A DNA stretch of 64,000 bases from Pseudomonas marincola (lineage in GTDB: Bacteria > Pseudomonadota > Gammaproteobacteria > Pseudomonadales > Pseudomonadaceae), in the NCBI RefSeq assembly GCF_900116605.1, contig NZ_FPBC01000001.1:682001-746000 (forward strand). The letters are read 5' to 3'. The notes under the pieces are model-generated. The model saw nothing but the letters and a program-made list of their open reading frames with translations, was not told the DNA's origin and made no database searches. Positions 26,311-37,633 of the stretch are shown piece by piece; the first letter of the stretch is position 1, and each line of letters begins with the position of its first letter. The position numbers were made by a program, and so were the translations under genes.

Positions 26311-27498
26311 TTATCCACGACGTGTAAGCCATTGCTCAGCCAGGCTGCGCGCAACGCGATCAGCCTCCAGCACGGTAGCAAGCCCTTCGACAGCAACACC
26401 AGGCTGCGTGCTCAGAACATCTTCGATGATACTCGGGATTTCGTTAAAACGAATGCGCCGCTGAAGAAATGCCTCAACCGCCACTTCATTCGCCGCGTTG
26501 AGCATGGCCGGTGAAGTACCGCCAGCATCCGCCGCCTCACGCGCCAGGCGCAAGCACGGGAAACGCACCTCATCCGGCGCCTGAAAATCCAGCCGCGCGA
26601 CCGCAAACAGGTCCAGAGGCGGCACACCGGAGTCGATTCGCTCCGGCCACGCCAGCGCATGGGCGATTGGCGTGCGCATATCCGGATTACCCATCTGCGC
26701 TAGCACCGAGCCGTCTACATAGTCGACCAGCGAATGAATCACGCTCTGTGGATGAATCACCACCTCGACCTTGGCCGGGCGCGTATTGAACAACCAGCAG
26801 GCCTCGATCAACTCCAGGCCTTTGTTCATCATGCTCGCCGAATCGACCGATATCTTGCGCCCCATCGACCAGTTCGGATGGGCGCACGCCTGTTCTGGCG
26901 TTACTTGAGCCAATTGCTCGAGTGGTGTTTCACGGAACGGCCCGCCAGACGCGGTCAGCAAAATACGCCGTACACCCACCGACTCAAGACCATTGGCATA
27001 ATTGTTCGGCAGGCACTGAAAAATCGCGTTGTGTTCGCTGTCGATAGGCAACAGCACCGCGCCACTGTGTTTGACGGCCTGCATAAACAGATCGCCCGAC
27101 ATCACCAGCGCTTCCTTGTTGGCCAGCAGCACCTTCTTGCTCGCCTCAACCGCCGCCAGCGTTGGCTTAAGCCCCGCTGCACCGACGATTGCCGCCATCA
27201 CCGTATCAACCTGCGGGTGACTGGCCACCGTGCACAAACCGCTTTCACCAATCAACACTTCGGTGCTCAAGCCTGCGGATTGCAGACCGCCACTCAACAA
27301 CTCAGCCGCCTGCTCATCACGCACCACTGCAAACCGTGGGCGATGCTTGAGACACAAGGCCTCCAGTTCTGCCAGACGACTGAACCCACTCAGGGCAAAA
27401 ACAGCGTAACGCTCGGGATGACGCGCGATGACATCAAGCGTGCTCAAGCCAATCGAGCCCGTCGCCCCGAGCACGGTAATTTGCTGAACGTGACTCAC
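26311..27498 (-). CDS. dxr: 1-deoxy-D-xylulose 5-phosphate reductoisomerase
   Basis: A 395-residue NADPH-dependent enzyme converting DXP to MEP, second step of the same isoprenoid pathway as ispD and ispF in this window. The N-terminal [14 protein letters not shown] binds [20 protein letters not shown] and [15 protein letters not shown] are the metal and substrate segments. Its start overlaps the cdsA stop by 4 bp. It lies 18 nt before rseP. Confidence 0.97.
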   Translation of the reverse strand: MSHVQQITVLGATGSIGLSTLDVIARHPERYAVFALSGFSRLAELEALCLKHRPRFAVVRDEQAAELLSGGLQSAGLSTEVLIGESGLCTVASHPQVDTVMAAIVGAAGLKPTLAAVEASKKVLLANKEALVMSGDLFMQAVKHSGAVLLPIDSEHNAIFQCLPNNYANGLESVGVRRILLTASGGPFRETPLEQLAQVTPEQACAHPNWSMGRKISVDSASMMNKGLELIEACWLFNTRPAKVEVVIHPQSVIHSLVDYVDGSVLAQMGNPDMRTPIAHALAWPERIDSGVPPLDLFAVARLDFQAPDEVRFPCLRLAREAADAGGTSPAMLNAANEVAVEAFLQRRIRFNEIPSIIEDVLSTQPGVAVEGLATVLEADRVARSLAEQWLTRRG

Positions 27499-28310
27499 AG
27501 AGTTGCCCAGCCAGACAGCAACAGCAGCAGCGCAAAGACCGGTATCGCAGCCGTCAGGCTGTCGATGCGATCAAGCACGCCGCCGTGGCCAGGCAGCAGA
27601 TTGCTGCTGTCCTTGATGCCGGACTCACGCTTGAACATGCTCTCGGTCAGGTCGCCGACGACCGAGACTGCCACCACGATGGCAGCGCCCAGCAACGCCA
27701 GAACTGTATTGCCGGCCGACCAGCCCTGAACGATACCAGTGACCAGCGTAATCAGCAGACACGTACACATGCCGCCAATCATGCCTTCCCAGCTCTTGCC
27801 AGGACTCACTGCGGGGGCCAGTTTGCGCTTGCCAAAAGCCTTGCCGGAGAAATAAGCACCGATATCGGCCGCCCAGACCAACACCATCACGGCGAGAATC
27901 AGCCAATTGGCTTGCGGCCATTGCTTGAACAGGACCAAGCCCTGCCAGGCCGGCAGCAAGATCAGCAAACCAATGGCAATCCGCCGCCAGGCAGGCGCCC
28001 AATACACAGCAGACTGCGGGAACTTCAATACCAAGGCTGTCGCCACGCACCACCACAACACACCCAGCAGCAACACCGGCGTCGCCAGAATCGGCGCGTG
28101 GTAAAGCCCGAGCAACAATACGGCAACAAGCGCTGCAAACAGTATACGCTGCCACTGCGCAGGAAAGCCGGCCAGACGCGCCCACTCCCAACCACCCAGC
28201 GTCACAACGGCGCCGATAAACAGGGCAAAAGCGCCTCCCTCAAGCAGGAAGAAGCCACCCAGCGCTATCGGCAACAGGATGAGCGCGGTGATGATTCGTT
28301 GTTTAAGCAT
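27495..28310 (-). CDS. cdsA: Phosphatidate cytidylyltransferase
   Basis: A 271-residue polytopic inner-membrane enzyme forming CDP-diacylglycerol from phosphatidate and CTP. About eight hydrophobic helices are visible, and the C-terminal signature [20 protein letters not shown] with the following [15 protein letters not shown] is diagnostic of CdsA. It shares 1 bp with uppS and 4 bp with dxr, a tightly coupled uppS-cdsA-dxr string. Confidence 0.97.
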   Translation of the reverse strand: MLKQRIITALILLPIALGGFFLLEGGAFALFIGAVVTLGGWEWARLAGFPAQWQRILFAALVAVLLLGLYHAPILATPVLLLGVLWWCVATALVLKFPQSAVYWAPAWRRIAIGLLILLPAWQGLVLFKQWPQANWLILAVMVLVWAADIGAYFSGKAFGKRKLAPAVSPGKSWEGMIGGMCTCLLITLVTGIVQGWSAGNTVLALLGAAIVVAVSVVGDLTESMFKRESGIKDSSNLLPGHGGVLDRIDSLTAAIPVFALLLLLSGWATL

Positions 28311-29065
28311 TAAGCTTTCGCCTCGGCTTCGATTTGCTCACTGGTGCGACCAAACCGCCGTTGGCGTTTGGAAAAGTCAGCGAGTGCTTTGCGCATGGCG
28401 TCATGCTTGAAATCCGGCCAGAACAGGTCGGAAAAATACAGTTCGCTGTAAGCCAACTGCCACAACAGGAAGTTACTGATGCGATGCTCGCCACCGGTAC
28501 GGATACACAGATCCGGTAACGGCAGGTCGCCCGTCGCCAAGCAGCTTTGCAGCAACTGTGGGGTTATGTCGGCAGGCTGCAAGTGGCCGCCTTGCACTTC
28601 ACGGGCAAGACGCTGCGCCGCCTGAGCGATATCCCACTGGCCGCCGTAATTGGCGGCAATCTGCAGCACAAAGCGCTTATTGCCAGCCGTTTGTGCTTCA
28701 GCGTCACGCATGGCGGTTTGCAGATCCGGATGAAAGCGAGCGCGATCCCCGATAATCCGCAAACTGATACCGTTCTCATTGAGCTTCTTGGTTTCACGCC
28801 GCAGCGCTGCCAGGAACAACTCCATGAGCGCGCCGACTTCTTCCGCCGGACGCTGCCAGTTCTCGCTGGAGAAGGCAAACAGGGTCAGCACCTCAACCCC
28901 GGCCTCTGCGCAGACCTCGATCACCGCACGAACGGCATCAACGCCGGCTTTATGTCCCGCCACACCAGGCATGAAACGCTTTTTCGCCCAGCGGTTATTG
29001 CCGTCCATGATGATTGCAACATGGCGCGGCACTACTTCGGCGAGGCCGTTTTTACTCTTCTCCAT
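28310..29065 (-). CDS. uppS: Undecaprenyl diphosphate synthase
   Basis: A 251-residue cis-prenyltransferase making the C55 carrier for peptidoglycan and O-antigen. The N-terminal HVAIIMDGNNRWAKKR contains the catalytic aspartate; TLFAFSSENWQRP and the C-terminal DLCIRTGGEHRISNFLLWQ are family motifs. It lies 16 nt after frr and overlaps the cdsA start by 1 bp. Confidence 0.97.
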   Translation of the reverse strand: MEKSKNGLAEVVPRHVAIIMDGNNRWAKKRFMPGVAGHKAGVDAVRAVIEVCAEAGVEVLTLFAFSSENWQRPAEEVGALMELFLAALRRETKKLNENGISLRIIGDRARFHPDLQTAMRDAEAQTAGNKRFVLQIAANYGGQWDIAQAAQRLAREVQGGHLQPADITPQLLQSCLATGDLPLPDLCIRTGGEHRISNFLLWQLAYSELYFSDLFWPDFKHDAMRKALADFSKRQRRFGRTSEQIEAEAKA

Positions 29066-29081
29066 AACGCCATCCTGGCCG

Positions 29082-29639
29082 TCAGACGGCCATCAGATCC
29101 GCTTCCTTGCCTTCCAAGGCCTTATCGGCTTCGGCGACAAATTTGTCTGTCAGTTTCTGGATTTCATCAGCGGCGCGACGCTCGTCGTCTTCGCTGATTT
29201 CCTTTTCCTTGACCAGATCCTTCAACTGCGCCAGCGCGTCGCGACGAATATTGCGCACAGCAACACGGGCGTTCTCGGCTTCAGCGCGCGCCTGCTTGGT
29301 GTAGCCCTTACGCGTTTCTTCGGTCAGCGCAGGCATGGGCACACGAATGGTGGTGCCGGCAGTGGACGGGTTCAGGCCCAGATCCGAGGTCATGATGGCT
29401 TTTTCAACAGCCTGGATCATGCTCCGGTCAAACACGGTCAATGCCAGTGTGCGCGAGTCTTCTGCCATCACGTTGGCAACCTGACGCAGCGGAGTGTCGG
29501 TGCCGTAGTAAGACACCATCACGCTATCGAGGATGCTCGGGTGCGCGCGGCCGGTACGAATTTTGGCAAAGACGCCAGCCAGCGACTCAAGAGTCTTGGC
29601 CATACGCACTTGAGCGTCTTGCTTGATCTCGTTGATCAT
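29082..29639 (-). CDS. frr: Ribosome recycling factor
   Basis: A 185-residue RRF that with EF-G splits post-termination ribosomes. The helical-bundle domain begins [19 protein letters not shown], and the conserved [13 protein letters not shown] and [19 protein letters not shown] segments are visible. The start overlaps the pyrH stop by 4 bp. Confidence 0.97.
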   Translation of the reverse strand: MINEIKQDAQVRMAKTLESLAGVFAKIRTGRAHPSILDSVMVSYYGTDTPLRQVANVMAEDSRTLALTVFDRSMIQAVEKAIMTSDLGLNPSTAGTTIRVPMPALTEETRKGYTKQARAEAENARVAVRNIRRDALAQLKDLVKEKEISEDDERRAADEIQKLTDKFVAEADKALEGKEADLMAV

Positions 29640-30382
29640 TGTTGTTCACCTTCCTCAATTAAAGTGCCTTCTGCGCCGCCGACTACAACATTGAGCAAAG
29701 CGCCAGGCTTATTCATATTAAACACACGAAGCGGCATATTATGGTCGCGGCACAGGCAGATTGCCGTCAGATCCATAACACCAAGCTTGCGATCCAGAAC
29801 CTCGTCATAGGTCAGGTGATCAAATTTCTCGGCGTGCGGGTCCTTGAACGGATCAGCGGTGTACACACCATCCACCTTGGTTGCCTTAAGCACTACGTCC
29901 GCATCGATCTCGATGGCGCGCAGGCAGGCAGCAGAGTCGGTGGTAAAAAACGGATTACCAGTGCCAGCGGCGAAAATCACCACCTCACCGGTTTTCAGAT
30001 GACGCATGGCCTTACGACGATCGTAATGGTCGGTCACACCCACCATCGAGATGGCCGACATAACGATGGCCGGAATGTTTGAACGCTCCAGCGCATCACG
30101 CATGGCCAATGCGTTCATTACAGTTGCCAGCATGCCCATGTGGTCGCCGGTCACACGGTCCATTCCGGATGCGCTCAGAGCCGCACCACGGAACAAGTTA
30201 CCGCCACCAATGACCAGACCCACTTGAACACCGATACCTACCAGCTGGCCTACTTCCAAGGCCATACGATCGAGCACTTTAGGATCGATCCCGAAATCTT
30301 CGGAACCCATCAGCGCCTCGCCGCTAAGCTTGAGCAGAATGCGCTTATAGCGCGGTTGACGACCACTCACCTGCTGAGCCAT
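29636..30382 (-). CDS. pyrH: Uridylate kinase
   Basis: A 248-residue UMP kinase of the amino acid kinase family. It starts [20 protein letters not shown] at the ATG at 30382, preceded by a strong AGGAGAG; the 36-residue upstream extension is rejected. [12 protein letters not shown] and [14 protein letters not shown] are the family's nucleotide and substrate segments. It overlaps frr by 4 bp; a 317-bp gap with a terminator separates it from tsf. Confidence 0.97.
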   Translation of the reverse strand: MAQQVSGRQPRYKRILLKLSGEALMGSEDFGIDPKVLDRMALEVGQLVGIGVQVGLVIGGGNLFRGAALSASGMDRVTGDHMGMLATVMNALAMRDALERSNIPAIVMSAISMVGVTDHYDRRKAMRHLKTGEVVIFAAGTGNPFFTTDSAACLRAIEIDADVVLKATKVDGVYTADPFKDPHAEKFDHLTYDEVLDRKLGVMDLTAICLCRDHNMPLRVFNMNKPGALLNVVVGGAEGTLIEEGEQQ

Positions 30383-30699
30383 TACCAGTCTCTCCTGCGG
30401 CGTTAAAAATTCTTGGCGAACCGACATGATTCGCAACTTTCGAGCACTTCGACAGCGCCCGACACAAAAATGCTGCGAGCGTGCAAACAAACAACAGCGC
30501 TCGTGATCCAGGTGTTTATTCTAGCGTCCGGCCGAACAGCTTACCGGTTACTGCAAGGATTACCTACAACACTGCCAGTGCGGGTGAACTTTGCCATGCA
30601 AAGACCCCACGCTTAAAGCGTCAATCGGTCACCCTATTTTGACAAAGAGGCCGCGCGCATAAGCGGGCAGCCTCTTTTTAGCAATAGCCTTGGGGCTAA
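30383..30699. other. tsf-pyrH intergenic region
   Basis: The 317-bp gap holds the strong pyrH ribosome binding site next to 30383 and a terminator-like hairpin after tsf (30644-30677). The middle must carry the pyrH promoter, but I could not assign boxes with confidence. No credible gene is present. Confidence 0.5.
30644..30677 (-). terminator. Intrinsic terminator after tsf
   Basis: On the minus strand AAAGAGGC and GCCTCTTT form an 8-bp stem around a GC-rich interior; TTT closes the right arm, without a longer T-run. It starts 22 nt past the tsf stop and so likely ends the rpsB-tsf transcript. Confidence 0.6.
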
Positions 30700-31569
30700 T
30701 TACTGCTTGCTGGCAGCCAACTGAGCAGCTACTTCAGCGGCGAAGTCAGTTTCGCCTTTGTCGATGCCTTCACCTACTTCGTAACGTACGAAGGAGATGA
30801 TTTCAGCACCGGCTTTCTTAACCAGCTCGCCAACTTTAACGCTGTCGTCTTTAACGAAAGCCTGTTCAACCAAGCTCGCTTCAGCGAGGAACTTGGTGAT
30901 ACGGCCAGCAGTCATTTTCTCAACGATTTCAGCAGGCTTGCCCTTGATCTTCTCTTCGTTCAGCGCCAGGAAGATTTCTTTTTCCTTGGCGATGGCTTCT
31001 TCAGAGACTTCAGAAGGGTTGAGGAACTGCGGGTTGCTGGCAGCAACGTGCATGGCAACGTCTTTAGCCAGTTCAGCGTCGCCGCCTTTCAGAGCAACCA
31101 GAACACCGATGCGGTGACCGTGCAGGTAAGAACCTACAACGTCAGCTTCAACAGTCGCCAGACGACGGATGTTGACGTTCTCGCCTACTTTAACAACCAG
31201 TGCTTCACGCTCGGCTTCCTGAGCTGCGATCAACTGAGCAACGTCAGCGATGTTCTCAGCGAAAGCCTTGTCGATGCTGTTAGCAACGAAGCCTTTGAAG
31301 TCGTCTTGCAGAGCCAGGAAGTCGGTCTGAGCGTTAACTTCGATGATCAGAGCACGCTTGTTGTCATCAGCAACTTTAACGGCGATAGAGCCTTCAGCTG
31401 CGATGTTACCGGCTTTCTTGGCGGCCTTGATCGAACCTGCTGCGCGCATGTCGTCGATGGCTTTTTCAATGTCGCCACCAGCAGCAGTCAGGGCTTTTTT
31501 GCAGTCCATCATGCCTTGGCCAGTACGCTCACGCAGTTCTTTAACCAGGGCTGCAGTAATCTCTGCCAT
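30700..31569 (-). CDS. tsf: Translation elongation factor Ts
   Basis: A 289-residue nucleotide-exchange factor for EF-Tu. It starts with the UBA-like domain ITAALVKELRERTGQGMMDC and KKALTAAGGDIEKAID, then shows core-domain segments such as VEVNAQTDFLALQDDF-like text (here IIEVNAQTDFLALQDDFKG). It is second in rpsB-tsf, with an attenuator between the two genes. Confidence 0.98.
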   Translation of the reverse strand: MAEITAALVKELRERTGQGMMDCKKALTAAGGDIEKAIDDMRAAGSIKAAKKAGNIAAEGSIAVKVADDNKRALIIEVNAQTDFLALQDDFKGFVANSIDKAFAENIADVAQLIAAQEAEREALVVKVGENVNIRRLATVEADVVGSYLHGHRIGVLVALKGGDAELAKDVAMHVAASNPQFLNPSEVSEEAIAKEKEIFLALNEEKIKGKPAEIVEKMTAGRITKFLAEASLVEQAFVKDDSVKVGELVKKAGAEIISFVRYEVGEGIDKGETDFAAEVAAQLAASKQ

Positions 31570-31639
31570 TTTGAAAATCCTCTTGGTAGGTCTTCAACCA
31601 GTTCGCCCCATCACAGGGCAATCAATTCTATAAGTGGCA

Positions 31640-31662
31640 AAAAGGGGGCCTAGCCCCCTTTT
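31640..31662 (-). terminator. rpsB-tsf intergenic attenuator hairpin
   Basis: A perfect 10-bp stem with a 3-nt loop: arms at 31640-31649 and 31653-31662. The minus strand reads AAAAGGGGGC, TAG, GCCCCCTTTT plus a further T, a classic intrinsic terminator. It lies between rpsB and tsf, so it would set the ratio of S2 to EF-Ts mRNA. Confidence 0.8.
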
Positions 31663-31692
31663 CGCGCAGCGAGTAACGCAGGCGGTTACTGC

Positions 31693-32436
31693 TTAGCCTT
31701 GAGCGGCTTCAGCTGCCGGGGCTTCTGCGACGAATTCCTCAGTGCCACCGTTAGCGTTGCTGCGACCACGGATAACTGCGTCAGCAAATGCGCCCATGTA
31801 CAGCTGGATAGCGCGGATTGCGTCGTCGTTACCTGGGATGATGTAGTCAACACCTTCAGGGCTGCTGTTGGTATCAACGATGCCGATAACCGGAATACCC
31901 AGCTTGTTGGCTTCGGTGATAGCAATGCGCTCGTGATCAACGTCGATTACGAACATGGCGTCTGGCAGACCGCCCATGTCCTTGATACCACCCAGGCTGC
32001 GATCCAGTTTTTCCAGATCACGGCTGCGCATCAGGGCTTCTTTCTTGGTCAGCTTGGTGAAGGTACCGTCTTGCGACTGGGTTTCCAGATCACGCAGGCG
32101 CTTGATCGAAGCACGGATGGTTTTGTAGTTGGTGAGCATGCCGCCCAACCAGCGGTGATCGACGAACGGAGAGTTGCAACGAGCAGCTTCTTCGCGAACG
32201 ATCTTGCCAGCAGAACGCTTGGTACCAACGAACAGAATCTTGTTTTTACCAGCAGCCAGCTTCTCAACGAACGACAGCGCGTCGTTGAACATTGGCAGGG
32301 TTTTTTCAAGGTTGATGATGTGAATCTTGTTACGCGAGCCGAAAATGAACTTGCCCATTTTCGGGTTCCAGTAACGGGTCTGGTGGCCGAAGTGCACACC
32401 GGCCTTCAGCATATCGCGCATATTGACTTGGGACAT
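31693..32436 (-). CDS. rpsB: 30S ribosomal protein S2
   Basis: A 247-residue S2 protein, starting [20 protein letters not shown] and carrying [17 protein letters not shown], both S2 hallmarks. AAGGAACGACA before the ATG fits a ribosome binding site. It heads the rpsB-tsf operon; the upstream 398-bp divergent region with map contains its promoter. Confidence 0.98.
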   Translation of the reverse strand: MSQVNMRDMLKAGVHFGHQTRYWNPKMGKFIFGSRNKIHIINLEKTLPMFNDALSFVEKLAAGKNKILFVGTKRSAGKIVREEAARCNSPFVDHRWLGGMLTNYKTIRASIKRLRDLETQSQDGTFTKLTKKEALMRSRDLEKLDRSLGGIKDMGGLPDAMFVIDVDHERIAITEANKLGIPVIGIVDTNSSPEGVDYIIPGNDDAIRAIQLYMGAFADAVIRGRSNANGGTEEFVAEAPAAEAAQG

Positions 32437-32834
32437 TGTCGTTCCTTAATAAGTCGGGTTAGGCCTCCACGTATCCCAATCTCCAACCCTTGCACGTGGC
32501 AAAAGGCACCCAGGAAATCGTGTCGATACGTGTGTGGGTTAGTGCTCTACAGACAGACAGCCCGTAAAGCGGCGCGTTTTATACCACAACAACCCGATCT
32601 AAGCTACACCTATCAGCAATCAGATCAACCCATTGCCCGACCTAAGGTGGGTGGCAAATACGCCGACACCGCCAATACACCGGACCGCCCAGCCCTGTTT
32701 AACGGCAGCAACACAACCCGCCAACTATGCCGCAGCAGGCAGGACGGTTCGCCGCCGCGTGTTTACGGCTTATAGCTTGGCGACTAGAACTGTTACCATA
32801 GACCTCTTTTTTCAGCTTGACCGCGAGAGCCCAC
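32437..32834. other. rpsB-map divergent intergenic region
   Basis: The 398-bp gap contains no credible gene. It holds the rpsB leader (about 140 nt, a possible S2 autoregulatory target, inferred) and a likely rpsB -10 box at 32578-32583. No promoter for map could be assigned with confidence. Confidence 0.5.
32578..32583 (-). promoter_or_regulatory. Candidate rpsB promoter -10 box
   Basis: Minus strand TATAAA followed by AACGCGCCGC, a GC-rich discriminator of the kind seen at stringently controlled ribosomal promoters. The -35 position is poor (TAGCTT at 17-nt spacing), so the assignment is tentative. Confidence 0.4.
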
Positions 32835-33617
32835 ATGACCGTGACCATCAAAACGCCCGAGGAAATCGAAAAAATGCGCATCGCTGGCCGTCTGGCCGCC
32901 GAAGTGCTCGAGATGATTGGTGAGCACGTCAAGCCGGGCGTCACCACTGAAGAACTCGACCGCATTTGTCATGACTATATAGTGAACGTGCAGCAGGCCA
33001 TCCCTGCCCCGCTCAACTATCGCGGCTTTCCCAAGTCGATCTGCACCTCGATCAACCACGTGGTCTGCCACGGCATTCCCAATGAGAAGCCGCTTAAAGA
33101 AGGCGACGTGCTGAACATCGACATCACGGTGATCAAGGACGGCTATCACGGCGACACCAGCAAGATGTTCATGGTGGGCAAAGTTGCCGAGTGGGCCGAG
33201 CGTCTGGCGCAGGTGACACAAGAGTGCATGTATAAAGGTATCGAAATCGTCAAGCCGGGCACCCGCCTGGGCGATATTGGCGAAGTGATCCAGAAGCACG
33301 CCGAGAAAAACGGTTTCAGCGTAGTCCGCGAATACTGCGGTCACGGCATTGGCGCGGTGTTCCACGAAGAGCCGCAGGTTCTGCATTACGGTCGCGCCGG
33401 CACTGGCATGGAACTGAAAGAAGGCATGACTTTCACCATCGAGCCGATGATCAATCAGGGCCGCGCCGAAACGCGCCTGCTGGGTGATGGCTGGACGGCA
33501 ATCACCAAGGACCGCAAGCTCTCGGCCCAGTGGGAACACACCATTCTGGTGACCGCCGATGGCTACGAGATTTTCACCCTGCGCAGCGATGACACCCTGC
33601 CACGCACGTCAGCCTAA
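32835..33617 (+). CDS. map: Methionine aminopeptidase, type I
   Basis: A 260-residue enzyme removing N-terminal methionine from nascent proteins. It begins [20 protein letters not shown] at 32835 with a GAGAG site upstream; six more codons upstream are not supported. Dinuclear metal ligands lie in the segments [28 protein letters not shown] and FTIEPMIN. It is divergent from its functional neighbour rpsB, a conserved arrangement, and is followed by glnD 35 nt downstream. Confidence 0.97.
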   Translation: MTVTIKTPEEIEKMRIAGRLAAEVLEMIGEHVKPGVTTEELDRICHDYIVNVQQAIPAPLNYRGFPKSICTSINHVVCHGIPNEKPLKEGDVLNIDITVIKDGYHGDTSKMFMVGKVAEWAERLAQVTQECMYKGIEIVKPGTRLGDIGEVIQKHAEKNGFSVVREYCGHGIGAVFHEEPQVLHYGRAGTGMELKEGMTFTIEPMINQGRAETRLLGDGWTAITKDRKLSAQWEHTILVTADGYEIFTLRSDDTLPRTSA

Positions 33618-33652
33618 TCCGCCAGCACGGCCGTAACCATGAAGGATGCAGT

Positions 33653-36355
33653 ATGCCGCAGGTAGATCCCGAACTGTTTGATCGCGGCCAGTTCAAAGCC
33701 GAACTGGCATTGAAATCCAGCCCGATTGCAGCCTTCAAGAAAGTTATCCGCCGTGCCAACGAAGTCCTCGACGCCCGCTTCATGGCGGGCCGAGAGATTC
33801 GCCGGCTGATCGAGGACCGCGCCTGGTTCATTGACCAGATCCTGCTCGAAGCCTGGGGTCGGCTGGAGTGGAGCGAAGATGCCGATATCGCCCTGCTCGC
33901 TGTGGGCGGCTATGGCCGGGGCGAACTGCACCCGCACTCCGACATCGACCTGCTGATTCTGCTCGATTGCGCCGACCACGAAACCTTCCGCGACCCGATT
34001 GAGCGCTTCCTCACCCTGCTCTGGGACATTGGCCTGGAAGTGGGTCAGAGCGTGCGCTCGGTGGATGAATGCGCCAGCGAAGCCCGCGCCGACCTGACCG
34101 TCATCACCAACCTGATGGAAAGCCGCACCATTGCCGGCCCGGAACGCTTGCGCCAGCGCATGCAACAGGTGACCAATACCGAGCAGATGTGGCCAAGCAA
34201 CGAATTCTTTCTGGCTAAGCGCAAAGAGCAACGTGCGCGCCACGCCAAGTACAACGACACCGAATATAACCTTGAGCCTAACGTGAAAGGCTCGCCGGGC
34301 GGCTTGCGTGATATCCAGAACATTCTCTGGGTTGCCCGCCGGCACTTCGGCACGCTTAATCTGCAATCCATGGTCGATCAGGACTTCCTGCTGAAAACCG
34401 AATACAACATGCTCGCCTCCAGCCAGGAGTTTTTGTGGAAGGTGCGCTACGCCCTGCACATGCTGGCAGGTCGCGCCGAAGACCGCCTGTTGTTTGATCA
34501 CCAGACGCAAATTGCTGAGCTGCTCGGTTATACGACGAATGAAAGCAAGCGCGGCATTGAGCAGTTCATGCAGAAGTACTACCGCGTGGTCATGGGCATC
34601 GCCGAACTCAGCGACCTGATCAAGCAGCACTTCGAAGAGCAAATCCTGCGGGCGGGCGAGTCGGGCCCGGCGACACCGATCAATAGCCGCTTCCAGTTGC
34701 GCGACGGTTATATCGAGGTCACCCACCCCAACGTCTTCAAACGCACGCCTTTCGCGATCATGGAAATCTTCGTGCTGATGGCCCAGCACCCTGATATCAA
34801 GGGCGTCAAAGCCGATACCATCCGTTTGCTGCGCGATCATCAACACCTGATCGACGATGAGTTTCGCAACGACATTCGCAACACCAGCCTGTTTATCGAG
34901 CTGTTCAAAAGCAGTTCCGGCATCCATCGCAACCTGCGCCGCATGAACCGCTACGGCATTCTTGGCCGTTACCTGCCCGAGTTCGGCCTGATTGTCGGAC
35001 AAATGCAACACGACCTGTTCCATATCTTCACGGTCGATGCGCACACGCTCAACCTGATCAAGCACCTGCGCAAGTTCAAGTGGCCCGAGCTTGCCGAGAA
35101 GTTCCCGCTGGCGAGCAAGCTGATCGACAAACTGCCAAAACCCGAGCTGATCTACATCGCCGGGCTTTATCACGATATCGGCAAGGGCCGTGGCGGCGAT
35201 CACTCCGAGCTGGGCGCTGTCGATGCCGAGGCATTCTGCCAGCGCCACCAACTGCCGACGTGGGACTCGAAACTGGTGACATGGCTGGTGCAGAGCCATT
35301 TGGTGATGTCGACCACCGCCCAGCGCAAAGACCTTTCTGATCCGCAGGTAATCCACGACTTTGCCCTGCATGTCGGCGATGAAACCCATCTCGACTACTT
35401 GTATGTGCTGACCATCGCCGACATCAACGCGACCAACCCGACGCTCTGGAACTCCTGGCGCGCGAGCTTGTTGCGCCAGCTCTATACCGAGACCAAGCGC
35501 GCACTGCGCCGTGGCCTTGAGAACCGTCTGGAGCGCGAAGAGCAGATCCGCCTGACGCAAACGGCAGCCCTGGACATTCTGGTACGCACCGGCACCGACT
35601 CTGATGAGGCGGAGCATTTGTGGTCGCAATTGGGCGATGACTACTTCCTGCGCCACACCGCCAATGACGTGGCCTGGCACACCGAAGCGATCATCCAGCA
35701 CGGCAACGACAGCAATCCGCTGGTGTTGATCAAGGAAACCACCCAGCGCGAGTTCGAAGGCGGCACGCAGATATTCATCTACGCGCAGGATCAGCACGAT
35801 TTCTTCGCGGTAACCGTAGCGGCCATGGCCCAGCTCAACCTGAATATTCATGATGCGCGGATTCTGACCTCGACCAGCCAGTTCACCCTCGATACCTATA
35901 TCGTCCTTGAAGGCGATGGCAGCTCGATTGGCGACAATCCGGCGCGTATCAAGCAGATCCGTCAGGGCCTGATCGACGCACTGATCAACCCCGACGAATA
36001 CCCGAATATCATTCAGCGTCGCGTACCGCGTCAGCTCAAGCACTTCGACTTTGCGCCGCGCGTGACCATCCACAACGATGCACAGCGCCCGGTGACCATA
36101 CTCGAACTGACGGCGCCGGACCGGCCGGGCCTGCTGGCACGGATTGGCGGGATATTCCTCGACTTCGACCTGTCGTTGCAGAACGCCAAGATTGCCACCC
36201 TTGGCGAACGGGTAGAAGACGTGTTCTTCGTCACCGACGCCAACAATATGCCGCTCTCTGACCCGGACTTATGCATGCGCCTGCAAGAGACGATAATCTC
36301 GCAGCTGTCCGAAGCCAGTGGTCATATGAGCGAACCCAACCGGATCTCTATTTAA
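33653..36355 (+). CDS. glnD: [Protein-PII] uridylyltransferase / uridylyl-removing enzyme
   Basis: A 900-residue nitrogen sensor that uridylylates PII proteins when glutamine is low and removes UMP when it is high. The nucleotidyltransferase motif [15 protein letters not shown] is at about 85-99, the HD hydrolase motif [13 protein letters not shown] at about 503-515, and two ACT domains end the protein (the last starts around [19 protein letters not shown]). All parts are intact and length is normal. Confidence 0.97.
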   Translation: MPQVDPELFDRGQFKAELALKSSPIAAFKKVIRRANEVLDARFMAGREIRRLIEDRAWFIDQILLEAWGRLEWSEDADIALLAVGGYGRGELHPHSDIDLLILLDCADHETFRDPIERFLTLLWDIGLEVGQSVRSVDECASEARADLTVITNLMESRTIAGPERLRQRMQQVTNTEQMWPSNEFFLAKRKEQRARHAKYNDTEYNLEPNVKGSPGGLRDIQNILWVARRHFGTLNLQSMVDQDFLLKTEYNMLASSQEFLWKVRYALHMLAGRAEDRLLFDHQTQIAELLGYTTNESKRGIEQFMQKYYRVVMGIAELSDLIKQHFEEQILRAGESGPATPINSRFQLRDGYIEVTHPNVFKRTPFAIMEIFVLMAQHPDIKGVKADTIRLLRDHQHLIDDEFRNDIRNTSLFIELFKSSSGIHRNLRRMNRYGILGRYLPEFGLIVGQMQHDLFHIFTVDAHTLNLIKHLRKFKWPELAEKFPLASKLIDKLPKPELIYIAGLYHDIGKGRGGDHSELGAVDAEAFCQRHQLPTWDSKLVTWLVQSHLVMSTTAQRKDLSDPQVIHDFALHVGDETHLDYLYVLTIADINATNPTLWNSWRASLLRQLYTETKRALRRGLENRLEREEQIRLTQTAALDILVRTGTDSDEAEHLWSQLGDDYFLRHTANDVAWHTEAIIQHGNDSNPLVLIKETTQREFEGGTQIFIYAQDQHDFFAVTVAAMAQLNLNIHDARILTSTSQFTLDTYIVLEGDGSSIGDNPARIKQIRQGLIDALINPDEYPNIIQRRVPRQLKHFDFAPRVTIHNDAQRPVTILELTAPDRPGLLARIGGIFLDFDLSLQNAKIATLGERVEDVFFVTDANNMPLSDPDLCMRLQETIISQLSEASGHMSEPNRISI

Positions 36356-36415
36356 CTTTTATTCGCAAGAAATCGTTGGCCCGCGCAGCCAGTGTTTAAG
36401 TTTCAGGAAGCCCAC

Positions 36416-37633
36416 ATGAACGACGCGTTAAACCAGCTGCAACCCTACCCGTTTGAAAAGCTCCGCGCCCTGCTTGGCAGTGTTCAGCCGAATGCCGACA
36501 AAGCGCCGATTGCGCTGTCCATTGGCGAGCCCAAGCACCGCAGCCCGGCGTTCGTCGCCGAGGCCCTGAGCAGCAACCTCGACCAACTGGCGGTCTACCC
36601 GACCACGCTGGGCATTCCAGCACTGCGCGAAGCCATCGCCAACTGGGCCACGCGCCGCTTCAACCTGACCGCTGGCGCCCTCGATCCGGCGCGCCACGTG
36701 CTGCCGGTCAACGGCACCCGCGAGGCGTTGTTCGCGTTCACCCAAACCGTGGTTAAGCGTGCGCAAGGCCCCGACGCGCTCCCGGGCCTGGTAATCAGCC
36801 CCAACCCGTTCTACCAAATCTACGAAGGCGCCGCCCTGCTGGCCGGCGCCCAGCCGCATTACCTGCCGTGCCTTGAAGATCATGGCTTCAACCCTGATTT
36901 CTCGAAAGTCAGCGCCGAGACCTGGCAGCGTTGCCAGATCTTGTTCCTCTGCTCGCCCGGCAACCCGACGGGCGCGCTGATCCCGCTGCCGGTACTCAAG
37001 CAGTTGATCGCCCTGGCCGATGAGCATGACTTTGTGATTGCCAGCGACGAGTGCTACAGCGAGTTGTATTTTGATGAGAGCAACCCACCCGCAGGTCTGT
37101 TGACCGCCTGCGCCGAGTTGGGCCGTAATGACTTCAAGCGCTGCGTGGTCTTTCACAGCTTGTCCAAGCGCTCCAACCTGCCGGGCCTGCGTTCTGGTTT
37201 TGTCGCCGGTGACGCCGACATTTTGAAATCTTTCCTGCTGTACCGTACCTATCACGGCTGCGCGATGCCGGTGCAAACCCAACGCGCAAGCATTGCGGCA
37301 TGGGAAGATGAGGCGCACGTGCTGGCCAATCGCGACCTGTACCGGGAAAAATTCGACGCCGTACTTGAAATTCTCAAGGACGTGCTCGATGTAAAGCGCC
37401 CGGACGGTGGTTTTTACCTGTGGGCGAAAACCCCGGTGGATGATGAAACCTTCACCCGTGACCTGTTCGCCCAGCAACACGTGACGGTCGTGCCAGGTTC
37501 TTATTTGTCGCGTCAGGTTGAGGGTAATAATCCAGGCGCCTACCGCATTCGAATGGCGCTGGTTGCTCCGCTGGCGGAGTGCATTGAAGCCGCCGAACGG
37601 ATTCGTACTTTTGTTAAGGGTCTGTCTGTATGA
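36416..37633 (+). CDS. dapC: Succinyldiaminopimelate transaminase
   Basis: A 405-residue fold-type I PLP aminotransferase making N-succinyl-L,L-diaminopimelate in lysine and peptidoglycan precursor synthesis. The PLP lysine is Lys251 in HSLSKRSNLPGLRSGF; LCSPGNPTGALI and ASDECYSELYF are other cofactor segments. The ATG at 36416 has AGGAAG 5 nt upstream. It shares a cluster with dapD and, further on, dapE. Confidence 0.94.
   Translation: MNDALNQLQPYPFEKLRALLGSVQPNADKAPIALSIGEPKHRSPAFVAEALSSNLDQLAVYPTTLGIPALREAIANWATRRFNLTAGALDPARHVLPVNGTREALFAFTQTVVKRAQGPDALPGLVISPNPFYQIYEGAALLAGAQPHYLPCLEDHGFNPDFSKVSAETWQRCQILFLCSPGNPTGALIPLPVLKQLIALADEHDFVIASDECYSELYFDESNPPAGLLTACAELGRNDFKRCVVFHSLSKRSNLPGLRSGFVAGDADILKSFLLYRTYHGCAMPVQTQRASIAAWEDEAHVLANRDLYREKFDAVLEILKDVLDVKRPDGGFYLWAKTPVDDETFTRDLFAQQHVTVVPGSYLSRQVEGNNPGAYRIRMALVAPLAECIEAAERIRTFVKGLSV

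Noticed and set aside
33614..36073. An 819-codon open frame on the minus strand opposite glnD
   Set aside because: It is the antisense shadow of glnD, which has intact nucleotidyltransferase, HD and ACT motifs; the shadow has no recognisable domain. High GC content makes long antisense frames common.
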